DNA of 64,000 nt from DASUBN01 sp036000105. GTDB taxonomy: Bacteria; Pseudomonadota; Gammaproteobacteria; Natronospirales; REEB76. How positions within the stretch are numbered: position 1 is the first letter of the stretch; the number at the start of each line of letters is the position of its first letter. The DNA lies in the NCBI GenBank assembly GCA_036000105.1, contig DASYGE010000012.1, forward strand, positions 434,001-498,000, read 5' to 3'. The notes under the pieces were generated by a model. It was not told where the DNA came from. It ran no database searches and was given only the letters and a program-made list of their open reading frames with translations. The position numbers and the translations under genes are program-made. Shown piece after piece: positions 8,372 to 16,202 of this stretch.

Positions 8372-8836
8372 TCAACCCTTGGAGTAAGGCCTGCCGTCCC
8401 GGTGCGTGTAGCCCGCACCGCCGCCCGGAAGGATGAGATCGATGTCCGGGTAATCCACTGAATCGCCCTTGGGATCGCGGGTACCCACTTCCAGGATCAC
8501 CGCTTCCTGACCGCTGCGGTTCTGCAGATGGTGGCCATCCTGGTCGCCCGCCTTGAAGCCTGCACAGTCACCGGTCCGCAAGATCTCCTCGCCGGCGTTG
8601 GTCACCAGCACCACCTCGCCTTCCAATATGTAGATGAATTCATCCTCGCGGGCATGCCAGTGGCGTTGGCTGGACCATTGCCCGGCCGGGAGACGCAACA
8701 GGTTCACACCGAACTGGGTGAGCTTGGCGGCATCCCCCAGCAGCCAGCGGCGGCGGCCTATGCAAGGCTGGTCGTAAGGCGCGGGGTAACGGGTACCGAA
8801 GCGGGTCGGTGCGGTCGCGATGTCGGGCTTCTTCAT
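8372..8836 (-). CDS. Cupin-domain protein
   Basis: A 154-residue single-domain cupin. Motif 1 is HWHAREDEFIYILEGEVVL (residues about 59-77), with the metal-binding histidines and glutamate in the usual G-less variant. Motif 2 is GDQDGHHLQNRSGQEAVILEVG. Proteins with this arrangement and the FGVNLLRLPAGQWSSQRHWH approach are usually annotated as cupin-domain isomerase- or transcription-factor-like proteins; no substrate is evident. It is the last of four minus-strand genes, but the 67-base gap to the next cupin leaves operon membership open. Confidence 0.75.
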   Translation of the reverse strand: MKKPDIATAPTRFGTRYPAPYDQPCIGRRRWLLGDAAKLTQFGVNLLRLPAGQWSSQRHWHAREDEFIYILEGEVVLVTNAGEEILRTGDCAGFKAGDQDGHHLQNRSGQEAVILEVGTRDPKGDSVDYPDIDLILPGGGAGYTHRDGRPYSKG

Positions 8837-8903
8837 GGCTTTCCCTTATGGCTTGTGACCGGTCCTAGTGCAGACAACCGAGGCCCTGCTCAGTTCCGCG
8901 TGG

Positions 8904-9260
8904 TCATCCGCGCGCGTAGGTTTCCGCGCCCATGAAGTGCAGCGATACGTAAGGTTCCTCGCCCACTACCCAGCTGTCATGGCCGGGCGGCACGTAGAAC
9001 ACCGTGCCCGGATTGAGCTCGATGATGGAGCCGTCCGCCATCTTCGCCACGGCCCGGCCCGACACCACCATGCCTACGTGTTCCACCTCGCACAGCTTGG
9101 CGTTGGTCGCATAGCCTACATGCTCAGACCATTTCCAGCCCGGTTCGTAGGTGGCGCGACCGATGGTCATGCCGCCGATGTGGATCACTTCGAAGAAACC
9201 TTTCTCGAAGCGCAGGATCTCGTCGGGCTTCGCGAAGGCCTTGGTCATGGGAAGTTTCAT
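8904..9260 (-). CDS. Small cupin-domain protein next to an HxlR regulator
   Basis: A 118-residue cupin. It has a recognisable jelly-roll pattern (GWKWSEHVGYATNAKLCEVEHVGMVVSGRAVAKMADG, then TVFYVPPGHDSWVVGEEPYVSLHFMG), with HDSW supplying the second-motif histidine. ATG 9260 is chosen over a longer frame because GGAG lies just upstream and because the HxlR gene ends at 9275, giving a 14-base gap and a likely two-gene operon. A ligand-binding partner regulated by HxlR is plausible; the ligand is unknown. Confidence 0.75.
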   Translation of the reverse strand: MKLPMTKAFAKPDEILRFEKGFFEVIHIGGMTIGRATYEPGWKWSEHVGYATNAKLCEVEHVGMVVSGRAVAKMADGSIIELNPGTVFYVPPGHDSWVVGEEPYVSLHFMGAETYARG

Positions 9261-9274
9261 GGGAGTATCTCCAG

Positions 9275-9781
9275 TCATCGATCGCGGGCGGTCTGGCGTT
9301 TGAACTTCTTCCACATGCGGGCGCGATCCGCCTGCATCACGGGCATGATCTCGGCGCGCATGTCTCGCGCTCCGACGGCTTCGCCGCATTCCGGGCAGAC
9401 CAGATGCGGGGCGCTATGAGAGTCGCAGTGCTTGTGGGTGAGCGTGAGCGGCGGGCCGGAAGCATCGGACATCCAGCGGTTGCCCCACTGGGACATGGAT
9501 AGCACCACGGGGTAGAGGTCGAGGCCCTTGTCCGTGAGCCGGTACTCGTAGCGTGGCGGCCGCTCCTGATAGGCGCGCTTCTCCAGGATGCCGTCTTTCG
9601 TGAGTTGCTTGAGGCGGCTCGCCAGGAGATAGGGTGCCATGCCGGTGTAGCCCTGGAACTCCTCGAAGCGCCGTGAACGCAGGAAGAGCTCCCTGAGTAT
9701 CAGCAGGGTCCAGGGATCGCCCACGATGGACAGGGTGCGGGCCACCGGGCATTTCATCCGGCCGATCTCGGAGACACGCAT
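9275..9781 (-). CDS. HxlR-family transcriptional regulator with C-terminal CxxC
   Basis: The central part is a classic HxlR winged helix: CPVARTLSIVGDPWTLLILREL, RRFEEFQGYTGMAPYLLASRLKQL, GILEKRAYQERPPRYEYRLTDKG. The first cysteine (MKCPVA) is the conserved redox or quinone-sensing one. After the HTH comes a 50-residue tail with CPECGE and a histidine-cysteine stretch (HKHCDSH), which could bind zinc; this tail is known in some HxlR proteins. The ATG at 9781 is preferred, 9805 is possible. It precedes the cupin gene and probably controls it and itself. Confidence 0.85.
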   Translation of the reverse strand: MRVSEIGRMKCPVARTLSIVGDPWTLLILRELFLRSRRFEEFQGYTGMAPYLLASRLKQLTKDGILEKRAYQERPPRYEYRLTDKGLDLYPVVLSMSQWGNRWMSDASGPPLTLTHKHCDSHSAPHLVCPECGEAVGARDMRAEIMPVMQADRARMWKKFKRQTARDR

Positions 9782-9874
9782 GCGGGTCACCCGTGCTAAC
9801 TTCAAATATTGAAGTTAGTAAGATAATCGTGTGGATACCATAGGTCAAGCCGGGCCGATCAGGGCTTGCCGGTA

Positions 9875-10858
9875 TCAGGCGATGCCGGCCACCGCGTGGG
9901 GGACGTAAGCGGCTTCCAGAGCTGACACGTCCTTTGCCGAGAGCGCCACGCTGAGGGCCGCCACGGCATCCTCCAGATGCTGGGGTTTGGTGGCGCCCAC
10001 GATGGGCGCGGTCACCGCGGGCTTCGCTAGCAGCCAGGCGAGGGCCACCTGGGCGTGGGACACGCCACGGGCGGTGGCGAGTTTCCCCACCGCGTCCACT
10101 ACCTTGTGGTCCGCGTCCTCGGTGGCGGAGTAGAGCGTCTTGCCATAGGCATCGGTGCGGGCGCGTTCCGTCGCGGTCCGGGATTCCCAGTCCCGGGCCA
10201 GACGGCCGCGGGCAAGAGGGCTCCAGGGGATCACCCCTATGCCCTCGGCGGCACAGAGCGGCAGCATCTCCCGCTCCTCTTCCCGGTAGAGCAGGTTGTA
10301 ATGGGGTTGCATGCTCACGAAACGTGTCCAGCCATGGCGCTCGGCGAGATTCAGCGCCTTGGAGAACTGCCAGGCATACATGCTGGAGGCGCCGATGTAG
10401 CGCGCCTTGCCCGCCTTCACCACATCGTGCAGCGCTTCCAGGGTCTCCTCGATGGGCGTCCTCTCGTCCCAACGGTGTATCTGGTAGAGGTCCACGTAGT
10501 CGGTGCCGAGGCGCGTCAGGCTGGCATCGATCTCGGTCATGATCGCCTTGCGCGAGAGGCCGCCGCCGTTGGCGTCCTCGCGCATGGGGAAATACGCCTT
10601 GGTGGCGATCACCACTTCCTCGCGTTTCGCGTAGTCCTTGAGCGCCTTGCCCACCAGCAGCTCGCTCCCGCCCTTGGAATACATGTTGGCGGTGTCGAAG
10701 AAGTTGATGCCAAGCTCCAGCGCCCGCTTGATGAAGGGCCTGCTCGCCGCCTCATCCAGCTGCCAGGCCGAAGTGCCGCCGTTCACCGAGTAGCTCATGC
10801 AGCCGAGACAGATGCGTGAGACCTTGAGGCCGGTCTTGCCGAGATTCACATATTCCAT
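9875..10858 (-). CDS. Aldo/keto reductase
   Basis: A 327-residue NADPH-dependent oxidoreductase with the AKR barrel signature: the substrate loop INFFDTANMYSKGGSELLVG carries the catalytic Asp and Tyr, VVIATKAYF the catalytic Lys, and DLYQIHRWD the His. The cofactor site ends with KPAVTAPIVGATKPQHLEDA. The N-terminus MEYVNLGKTGLKVSRICLGC is typical of the YajO/Tas-like (AKR11/12) branch, which reduces aldehydes or ketones. It stands alone on the minus strand. Confidence 0.9.
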   Translation of the reverse strand: MEYVNLGKTGLKVSRICLGCMSYSVNGGTSAWQLDEAASRPFIKRALELGINFFDTANMYSKGGSELLVGKALKDYAKREEVVIATKAYFPMREDANGGGLSRKAIMTEIDASLTRLGTDYVDLYQIHRWDERTPIEETLEALHDVVKAGKARYIGASSMYAWQFSKALNLAERHGWTRFVSMQPHYNLLYREEEREMLPLCAAEGIGVIPWSPLARGRLARDWESRTATERARTDAYGKTLYSATEDADHKVVDAVGKLATARGVSHAQVALAWLLAKPAVTAPIVGATKPQHLEDAVAALSVALSAKDVSALEAAYVPHAVAGIA

Positions 10859-10879
10859 AGCAGCATGCCTCCGAAGTCG

Positions 10880-11071
10880 TCACCAGTAGATCCGGATCCT
10901 GGGGTTTCCGGCTTGGGTTGGTAGACCTTTCGATGCTGTGCGCGGTGCACGGCTCACATCTTGATTGGACGCGATGCCATGGCGGCGGACCAGCGGTGGG
11001 CAGTCGCGGAAGTAGCGGGTCAGCGCGCGCCATAAGGCAGCCAAGCCGTGCTCCTGAGTATGTGCGCGCAT
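10880..11071 (-). CDS. Possible small protein, doubtful
   Basis: A 63-codon frame begins at ATG 11071 just after the end of the EamA transporter gene, with AAGGAAG about nine bases upstream, a good ribosome-binding site. The product starts MRAHTQEHGLAALWRALTRYF and is rich in arginine; the second half looks unstructured. I recognise no family. It could be the tail of the transporter operon or a chance frame in GC-rich DNA. Apart from it, this 223-base gap holds nothing I can name. Confidence 0.25.
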   Translation of the reverse strand: MRAHTQEHGLAALWRALTRYFRDCPPLVRRHGIASNQDVSRAPRTASKGLPTQAGNPRIRIYW

Positions 11072-11081
11072 GGCCGCTTCC

Positions 11082-12005
11082 TTACTTGACCTCACGGTGG
11101 ATGGCGACGCCCAGTATCACCAGACCGATCCCGGCGATCTCCACCCCGGATGGAATCTGGCGTAGCACCAGGATGCCGATCACGCTCGCCATAGCCGGTA
11201 GCAGCGAGAGCAGCAGCGCGAAGGTCGCGCGCGGCAGTCTCGCCATGGCGAGCTGATCGCAGACGTAGGGAATCACCGAGGAGCAGATGCCCACGCCGAT
11301 GCCGGCGGCGAGCACGAGCGGGCTTTCGAAAGCCGGGAGTGCATCGCGGATGCCGATGGGCAGGGCCGCGAGCATGGCCACCAGCATGGCGGCACCGAGG
11401 CGGTCGATACCGGCGGATCCGCCTCCCGCGGCGATGCGGTGGCCGAGCACTATATAGAGGACGAACAAGCCGCAGTTCAGGAAAGCGAACAGAAACCCTG
11501 AGGGCGTGCCCGCGAGACGCACATCCGTGAGCACCAGGACGCCGGCGGCGGCCAACGCCAGGGCCGCGAAGTTACGCCGGCTCCTGAGCCCCAGTGCTGC
11601 GAGGCCGATGGGTCCCAGGAACTCGATGGCGCCGACTGTGCCCAAGGGCAGCCGCGCGATGGCGAGGTAGAAGCACACGTTCATGAGCGCCAGCACCACG
11701 CCTAGCATCAGTACCGTGCGCTTGGCCTCTGCATCCAGCCTGCCGTAATAGCGCCAGGGTCTGCGCCACAGGGCGAAGACGGCCGCGGCGCTGGCGATCC
11801 TGAGCCAGGCGACCCCGAGAGGTGCCACTTCTGCGAACAGCAACACAGCGAAGGCGGGCCCAAGGTAATGGAACACCGCACTCACCATGAAGTAAGCATG
11901 GGGAGGCACCCGGGCTGCGAGCGGGGCTGGGGTGGCCTTAAGAGAGGTGGTTTTGGCTTCCATGGAGGAGCATAATCCCATCCCAAAGCGTCTATTTGAA
12001 TGCAT
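11082..12005 (-). CDS. EamA/DMT-family membrane transporter (RhtA-like)
   Basis: About 300 residues with ten predicted membrane segments in two EamA halves. Telling stretches are YLGPAFAVLLFAEVAPLGVAWLRI, LPLGTVGAIEFLGPIGLAAL and, near the C-terminus, LPRATFALLLSLLPAMASVIGILVLRQIPSGVEIAGIGLVI. This matches the RhtA-type exporters of threonine, homoserine and other amino acids. The start is uncertain: the frame is open to 12005, and ATGs at 11981 and 11963 are alternatives. It is divergent from an Lrp/AsnC regulator across a short AT-rich gap, the usual layout for a regulator and the exporter it controls. Confidence 0.85.
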   Translation of the reverse strand: MHSNRRFGMGLCSSMEAKTTSLKATPAPLAARVPPHAYFMVSAVFHYLGPAFAVLLFAEVAPLGVAWLRIASAAAVFALWRRPWRYYGRLDAEAKRTVLMLGVVLALMNVCFYLAIARLPLGTVGAIEFLGPIGLAALGLRSRRNFAALALAAAGVLVLTDVRLAGTPSGFLFAFLNCGLFVLYIVLGHRIAAGGGSAGIDRLGAAMLVAMLAALPIGIRDALPAFESPLVLAAGIGVGICSSVIPYVCDQLAMARLPRATFALLLSLLPAMASVIGILVLRQIPSGVEIAGIGLVILGVAIHREVK

Positions 12006-12056
12006 AAATAAAGGCTTTAGTACCTATAAGCAGTTAATCAGAAGGTATTGATCAAT

Positions 12057-12581
12057 ATGAACCTTCAAATCGCAGAACCACTGAAAGACAGCCGCAATCT
12101 GGAACTGTTGCGTCTCCTGAGAGGGGATCCGTGCATGAGCGTCTCGGAGATGGCACGGCGTGTGGGCATGTCCGCGCCGGCGGTGCGCGAGCGCATCGAG
12201 CGGCTCACGGAAGCGGGCATCATCAAGGGCACGCGCATCGAGATCGATCCGCGCGCGCTTGGCTATACGCTCTCGGTGTTCGTGCGCATCCGCCCCATGC
12301 CGGGCAAACTCCCGAAGATCCCCGAACTCGCCGCACGTCTGCCCCAAGTGGTGGAATGTCACCGCATCACCGGTGAGGACTGTTTCATCCTCAGGGTGTA
12401 CCTGGATTTATTGGACAACCTGGACGTGATCCTCGATCAGTTCCTGGTCTATGGGCAGACCACCACCTCCATCGTCCAGTCCACGCCCCTGCCTTTGCGT
12501 CATCTGCCGCTGCCGGATGAAGTCTCCGCCGATGCAGGCGCCGGGAACCATGAGCACCCCGCAACGTCCAAAGCTCCTTAG
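12057..12581 (+). CDS. Lrp/AsnC-family transcriptional regulator
   Basis: The first 60 residues are the AsnC-type HTH (NLELLRLLRGDPCMSVSEMARRVGMSAPAVRERIERLTEAGIIKG). The rest is the RAM ligand-binding domain (ARLPQVVECHRITGEDCFILRVYL, then TTTSIVQSTPLPLRHLPL). Such proteins bind amino acids and form octamers. It is divergent from the RhtA-like exporter and is its likely regulator. The ATG at 12057 has a rather distant AAGG; a TTG at 12048 is an alternative start. The last 20 residues are a poorly conserved tail. Confidence 0.9.
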   Translation: MNLQIAEPLKDSRNLELLRLLRGDPCMSVSEMARRVGMSAPAVRERIERLTEAGIIKGTRIEIDPRALGYTLSVFVRIRPMPGKLPKIPELAARLPQVVECHRITGEDCFILRVYLDLLDNLDVILDQFLVYGQTTTSIVQSTPLPLRHLPLPDEVSADAGAGNHEHPATSKAP

Positions 12582-12615
12582 GCTGGCATACAGTTCCGAC
12601 TTCGGAGTTCCGACG

Positions 12616-13344
12616 ATGGTGATGAGCAACCGGTGGGCCGCATTCCCCTTCATGTTGGTTGCCTTGCTGGGCAGCGCGGCGGCCGATGATGCCGCGTTCG
12701 ATGCGGCGCGCCTCAAGACCAGCCGCTTCACCTATCAGGACATCCAGGACGGCAAGCCAGGCAGCCTTTCCCTGTGCACGGTCTCAACGGTCGTTCAAGG
12801 CAACTACCGTTTCACCTGCGATTTCCCCGCGTTCGATCAGAGCTGGAGCACCGTCGCCACGCGCTCCATGGCGCCTGTCGAGACCACCCTGAAGATGCGT
12901 GCGCGGGAGGGCAGGCATTACCAGATGACCCTGACTTACACGGGCCACCATGTGACCGGCGAGGCGGTGACCGACCCATCGGCTGACGGCAGACTGCCCG
13001 GTTCCGACAGAGCAGTGGAGGCGGATATCTCGGAACACACTGTGGATCAACGCATAGACTGGGCGACGGTGATGACGACCGATCTTAAGCCCGGGCAGAA
13101 ATTCCTCTTCAGTGTTTACGATGCCAAGACTGGCGTGAGCCAGGTGAGCTGCACCATCGCCGATGCTGGGGTGATGGAGTCGCCTCTCGGGAAGCTGGCT
13201 GCCATCCGACTGGTTTACACCGTGGAGAAGTCCACTGGCACCGAGTCTTATACCGTTTATGCGACCCGCGATGTACCGCGCATGATGCTGCGGGAGGATC
13301 TGCCCGGCGGCCTGACCGCGGTGCTGGTCAAGGTCGAGCCTTGA
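12616..13344 (+). CDS. Secreted protein of unknown function (possibly DUF3108-like)
   Basis: About 242 residues with a signal peptide (MVMSNRWAAFPFMLVALLGSAAA) and a beta-rich mature part. The later section (LKPGQKFLFSVYDAKTGVSQVSC, then MESPLGKLAAIRLVYTVEKSTGTESYTVYATRDVPRMMLRED) resembles DUF3108 proteins, where a GKxxAIRL..Y.....TG.....Y.t.d..r.ml pattern recurs. The frame continues upstream over the Lrp gene, but ATG 12616 or 12622 gives the natural leader. The family assignment is tentative. A 13-base gap separates it from a convergent SRPBCC gene. Confidence 0.6.
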   Translation: MVMSNRWAAFPFMLVALLGSAAADDAAFDAARLKTSRFTYQDIQDGKPGSLSLCTVSTVVQGNYRFTCDFPAFDQSWSTVATRSMAPVETTLKMRAREGRHYQMTLTYTGHHVTGEAVTDPSADGRLPGSDRAVEADISEHTVDQRIDWATVMTTDLKPGQKFLFSVYDAKTGVSQVSCTIADAGVMESPLGKLAAIRLVYTVEKSTGTESYTVYATRDVPRMMLREDLPGGLTAVLVKVEP

Positions 13345-13357
13345 GCGCGCAGCTCGC

Positions 13358-13888
13358 CTAACGCTGCCGTTGCACGGGTGCCGACATCTGTACCTTGGGA
13401 GGGAACTGCGGAAGCTTGCCCAAGAACCAGCGCAGGAGTTTGACCCGCAGCGGCCAAAAGGAGTGGAAGTTGTGGCCTGAGGAATAGCTGGAGGCCCGGT
13501 CCATGATGTCCTCGACCATCGCGTCATGCAGCGGGTGTATCACCAGGCGCCAGAACCAGGTGGCCAGGCCGCGCGTCTGTATCCTCACCGTATGCTGGAA
13601 CATCACGCTTCCGATCTGCGGCACGATGCGGAATTCGTGATAGCCGTCGAAACCCGTAGGGTGGGTGACGCGGAAGCGGATGAGTTCCGGCGCCGTGTAC
13701 TGCCCCACGTAGTAGCCGATGGGCCCGTGGCTGCCGACCGCGCCGAGCCCCAGCGGTCGGTCGAAGCGGATCGCCGGCCAGCGGGCGGGCCAGAGGATGT
13801 CGTGTTTGCTCCCCAGGTTGGCGATGAGCCGCCAGGCATCCTCGGGGCTCGTCACCAGAGTACGTTTGTGCACATTCATCACGTTCAT
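13358..13888 (-). CDS. SRPBCC-like protein
   Basis: A 176-residue protein beginning MNVMNVHKRTLVTSPEDAWRLIANLGSK, the strand-helix opening of SRPBCC (START-like) proteins. Central strands are GPIGYYVGQYTAPELIRFRVTH and GYHEFRIVP, and a long helix (RLVIHPLHDAMVEDIMDRA) follows. The last 40 residues (WPLRVKLLRWFLGKLPQFPP) are basic and hydrophobic, outside the usual fold. It lies 135 bases downstream of a TetR gene on the same strand and may be its target. Confidence 0.6.
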   Translation of the reverse strand: MNVMNVHKRTLVTSPEDAWRLIANLGSKHDILWPARWPAIRFDRPLGLGAVGSHGPIGYYVGQYTAPELIRFRVTHPTGFDGYHEFRIVPQIGSVMFQHTVRIQTRGLATWFWRLVIHPLHDAMVEDIMDRASSYSSGHNFHSFWPLRVKLLRWFLGKLPQFPPKVQMSAPVQRQR

Positions 13889-14023
13889 GGCGCCACCTCA
13901 GTCTTCAAGTGAGTGCACGTCCTGCCATTAACCGACCGGTCGTGCTATTTCAGTTCTTGCTTCATCCCGGCGTTTTGCGCCTTCCGTCTCTCTCTACTCA
14001 GGGAATCTCTAGGAGGGTTGCTC

Positions 14024-14614
14024 TCAGCGGCGACTGCGTGCCAGCAGGGCCTCGAACGCCGCGTACGCGCGGCGGTCTGCCTTCTCATCCTGCAGCAGTT
14101 TGTACGACTGCTGGTAGATCATGCCGATGCCGATGAACTCGAAGGCGAACTGCCGCGTGTCCAGGTCAGCGCGGAATGCGCCCTCATCCACGCCCGTCGC
14201 GGCTACCCGCGCCACGGTGTCGTGCCAATCTTGTTGGGATTTCGCCAGGGCGTCACGCACCGGGCCCGGCCGGTCGTCGTATTCCTGGGTGAGGCCCATG
14301 AAGATACAGGTGCGGGCCTTGCTGCTGCCGCGCGCCCAACTCAGGTAGTTGTTGAACAGGGCCTGCACCCGTGGGATGCCGCGAGGTGCCGCGATGGCTG
14401 GCCGGGTCACGTCGCGCACGAAGAGCTCGATGGCGGCCTGCAACACCTCGAGCTGCAATGCTTCCTTCGACTTGAAGTGGGCGAAGAGGCCGCTCTTGGA
14501 GAGCTTGAGCTCTGCCGCCAGGTTGCCGAGGGACAGACCTTCCAGACCCACCTCGCTGGTGAGCGTGATAGCCCGGGACAGGATCTGCTGACGGGTGTCT
14601 TCGCCTTTGGTCAT
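14024..14614 (-). CDS. TetR/AcrR-family transcriptional regulator
   Basis: A 196-residue regulator. The HTH is KGEDTRQQILSRAITLTSEVGLEGLSLGNLAAELKLSKSGLFAHFKSKEAL (residues about 3-53), with the standard recognition helix LSKSGLFAHF. The ligand domain is TetR_C-like and carries a cysteine in ARTCIFMGL. The gene heads a minus-strand pair with the SRPBCC protein. Its own promoter region contains ACGACCGTT, a weak half-palindrome that I do not call an operator. Confidence 0.88.
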   Translation of the reverse strand: MTKGEDTRQQILSRAITLTSEVGLEGLSLGNLAAELKLSKSGLFAHFKSKEALQLEVLQAAIELFVRDVTRPAIAAPRGIPRVQALFNNYLSWARGSSKARTCIFMGLTQEYDDRPGPVRDALAKSQQDWHDTVARVAATGVDEGAFRADLDTRQFAFEFIGIGMIYQQSYKLLQDEKADRRAYAAFEALLARSRR

Positions 14615-14708
14615 TCTCTAAATATAGCACGACCGTTCTTTTTTGCAAAGGGTCGAGATCCGCTCCGCTGTGGACCCTCACGTCTGCAGAGCTTGATTTT
14701 TGAAACTA

Positions 14709-14724
14709 CCTACCATATGGTAGG
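14709..14724. promoter_or_regulatory. Palindromic operator in front of the TetR gene at 14755
   Basis: A perfect 16-base palindrome, CCTACC-ATAT-GGTAGG, lies about 30 bases before the TetR start. The same CCTACC-N4-GGTAGG core occurs at 15349-15364 in front of the next gene. Two matching sites flanking a TetR gene point to autoregulation plus control of the downstream gene. Confidence 0.8.
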
Positions 14725-14754
14725 CACATAGAGATGGACGTCCGAGGCCATGCC

Positions 14755-15330
14755 ATGACAACCACTACCCGAGACCGTATCCTCAGCGCCGCCCAGGAGC
14801 TGATGCAGACCCGTTCGTTCACGGGGTTCAGCTTCGATGATCTCGCGAAGCGGGTGGGCATCCGTAAAGCCAGTCTGTATCACCACTTCAGATCCAAGGA
14901 CGAACTCGGGGCGCAGGTCCTGCGCACGATGACCGAGAGACTGGAAGCCGCCTCTCTGGCCGCTGGAGCCAGCACGGGTGCGGAACAGCTGCAGGCTTAT
15001 CTGAAGACCATGGGCGAAGTCCTGGGCGCCGGTGAGCGGCTTTGCCCCGGTGGCTCCTTATCCGCGAACTGGAGCGTGCTGCCGAGCGGGATCCGCAACA
15101 CGGTCAGACGTATGGGTGCTGTGCACTTCACCTGGCTCGGCCGGATGCTGGAGCAGGGTCGCAAGGACGGCAGCCTCAAGATGGAGGGGCGCGCCGTGGA
15201 AGCTACGTCGCGGTGGATCTTCGCCACCGTGCAGGGCGGCCTGATACTGGCGCGCATCTCCGGCGAGCACGGTGCCTATGACCAGGTGGCGCAGCAACTA
15301 GCGGAGGCTTTGAGCGGCGGCACCCGGTAA
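14755..15330 (+). CDS. TetR/AcrR-family regulator controlling itself and the next gene
   Basis: A 191-residue protein. The HTH is TTRDRILSAAQELMQTRSFTGFSFDDLAKRVGIRKASLYHHFRSKDEL, and the C-terminal domain has LCPGGSLSANWSVLPSGIRNTVRRM, with the cysteine seen in AcuR/NemR-like TetRs that react with electrophiles. ATG 14755 is chosen because GAGG lies eight bases upstream; an in-frame ATG at 14734 sits only ten bases past the operator and lacks a site. Palindromes with the same core lie before this gene and the following one. Confidence 0.88.
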   Translation: MTTTTRDRILSAAQELMQTRSFTGFSFDDLAKRVGIRKASLYHHFRSKDELGAQVLRTMTERLEAASLAAGASTGAEQLQAYLKTMGEVLGAGERLCPGGSLSANWSVLPSGIRNTVRRMGAVHFTWLGRMLEQGRKDGSLKMEGRAVEATSRWIFATVQGGLILARISGEHGAYDQVAQQLAEALSGGTR

Positions 15331-15344
15331 AAATTTTTATCCTC

Positions 15345-15368
15345 GTAGCCTACCAATCGGTAGGCTAC
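15345..15368. promoter_or_regulatory. Second copy of the TetR palindrome, in front of the membrane-protein gene
   Basis: A 24-base inverted repeat with one mismatched pair: GTAGCCTACC then four central bases then GGTAGGCTAC. Its core CCTACC-N4-GGTAGG is identical in arms and spacing to the site at 14709-14724. It lies about 35 bases before the gene at 15403, right after an A/T-rich stretch (AAAAATTTTTAT, 15330-15340) that could serve as part of the promoter. Confidence 0.8.
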
Positions 15369-15402
15369 ATCAACGATGTACTTAATCAGGAGATTTGCAG
15401 AG

Positions 15403-15894
15403 ATGGATACGACTATCTTCGTGCCTTTGAGTGCTGTGTTTGGTCTTGTGCTCTTCGGCTTGGCCGTGAGGTGGTATTACTGGCCCTGGGCGCGGCGCGT
15501 CTCCCTCAAGGAGGCGGCCACACCCATCCTGTTGCTGCATATGATCCGTTACGAGGGCTTGGGTTTCCTGGTGCCGGGAGTGGTGAGCCCTCTGCTCGAC
15601 CCGACGTTCGCCCACTCCGCCGCCTATGGGGATCTCACCGCGGCCTGCTTGGCACTGCTGGCGCTCGTAGCCCTGCGGTTTGAATCCGCTGCTGCCCGTC
15701 CTCTCCTGTGGATCTTCGCCCTGGAAGGCTTCGTGGATCTCCTCACGGCCGTCGGTCTCGGCATCAAGCATGCTCAGGGTGGTCTGCTGCAGACCATGTA
15801 TTTCATCCCGACCATCGGCGTGCCGCTCTTGCTCGTGACCCATGTGGCGCTGTTCTTCCTGTTGCTGCGCAAGCGCAGTGCGACCCAGGCCTGA
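15403..15894 (+). CDS. Four-helix membrane protein, likely TetR-regulated
   Basis: A 163-residue integral membrane protein with about four hydrophobic segments (FVPLSAVFGLVLFGLAVRWYY, AACLALLALVALRF, LLWIFALEGFVDLLTAV, IGVPLLLVTHVALFFLLL). The first loop has the conserved-looking HMIRYEGLGFLVPG. I cannot assign a named family. The start at 15403 has AGGAG ten bases upstream; an earlier ATG at 15376 lacks one. The TetR palindrome at 15345-15368 sits in its promoter, so it is probably induced by the regulator's ligand. Efflux or membrane protection is a guess. Confidence 0.7.
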   Translation: MDTTIFVPLSAVFGLVLFGLAVRWYYWPWARRVSLKEAATPILLLHMIRYEGLGFLVPGVVSPLLDPTFAHSAAYGDLTAACLALLALVALRFESAAARPLLWIFALEGFVDLLTAVGLGIKHAQGGLLQTMYFIPTIGVPLLLVTHVALFFLLLRKRSATQA

Positions 15895-15969
15895 GCCTGT
15901 TCAGGAGCTGCCACCAGTCGCGGGCCGACCCGACCCTGAAGTCGATCAGAACCCATCAGGAGGTGTGTC

Positions 15970-16134
15970 ATGGATAGCGCAGTGAGCAAGATCGGCGCCT
16001 GGTTCCGGAAGGCTTATCAGGCGATCAAGGACATCGAGGATGCCATGGATTACCGCTACCAGGACTATGCCCAGGCACGCATGGACAGGCTGGAGCAGCG
16101 CATGGCGGAGTTGGAGGGCACGGCGAAGAAGTGA
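15970..16134 (+). CDS. 54-residue charged helical protein
   Basis: A short gene with a perfect ribosome-binding site (AGGAGG at 15958-15963, six bases before the ATG). The product begins MDSAVSKIGAWFRKAYQAIK, has an aromatic, acidic middle (DAMDYRYQDYAQARMDR) and ends in a heptad-like stretch (LEQRMAELEGTAKK), so an amphipathic helix or short coiled coil is likely. There is no membrane segment or signal peptide. It lies 75 bases after the TetR-controlled membrane gene on the same strand and could belong to that transcript. I recognise no family. Confidence 0.6.
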   Translation: MDSAVSKIGAWFRKAYQAIKDIEDAMDYRYQDYAQARMDRLEQRMAELEGTAKK

Positions 16135-16202
16135 GACTGCGGGATCCATCGATCAGCGGTGTAAAGGGCTAGGATAGAGCGACGCCACTATCGGGGATCC
16201 CC

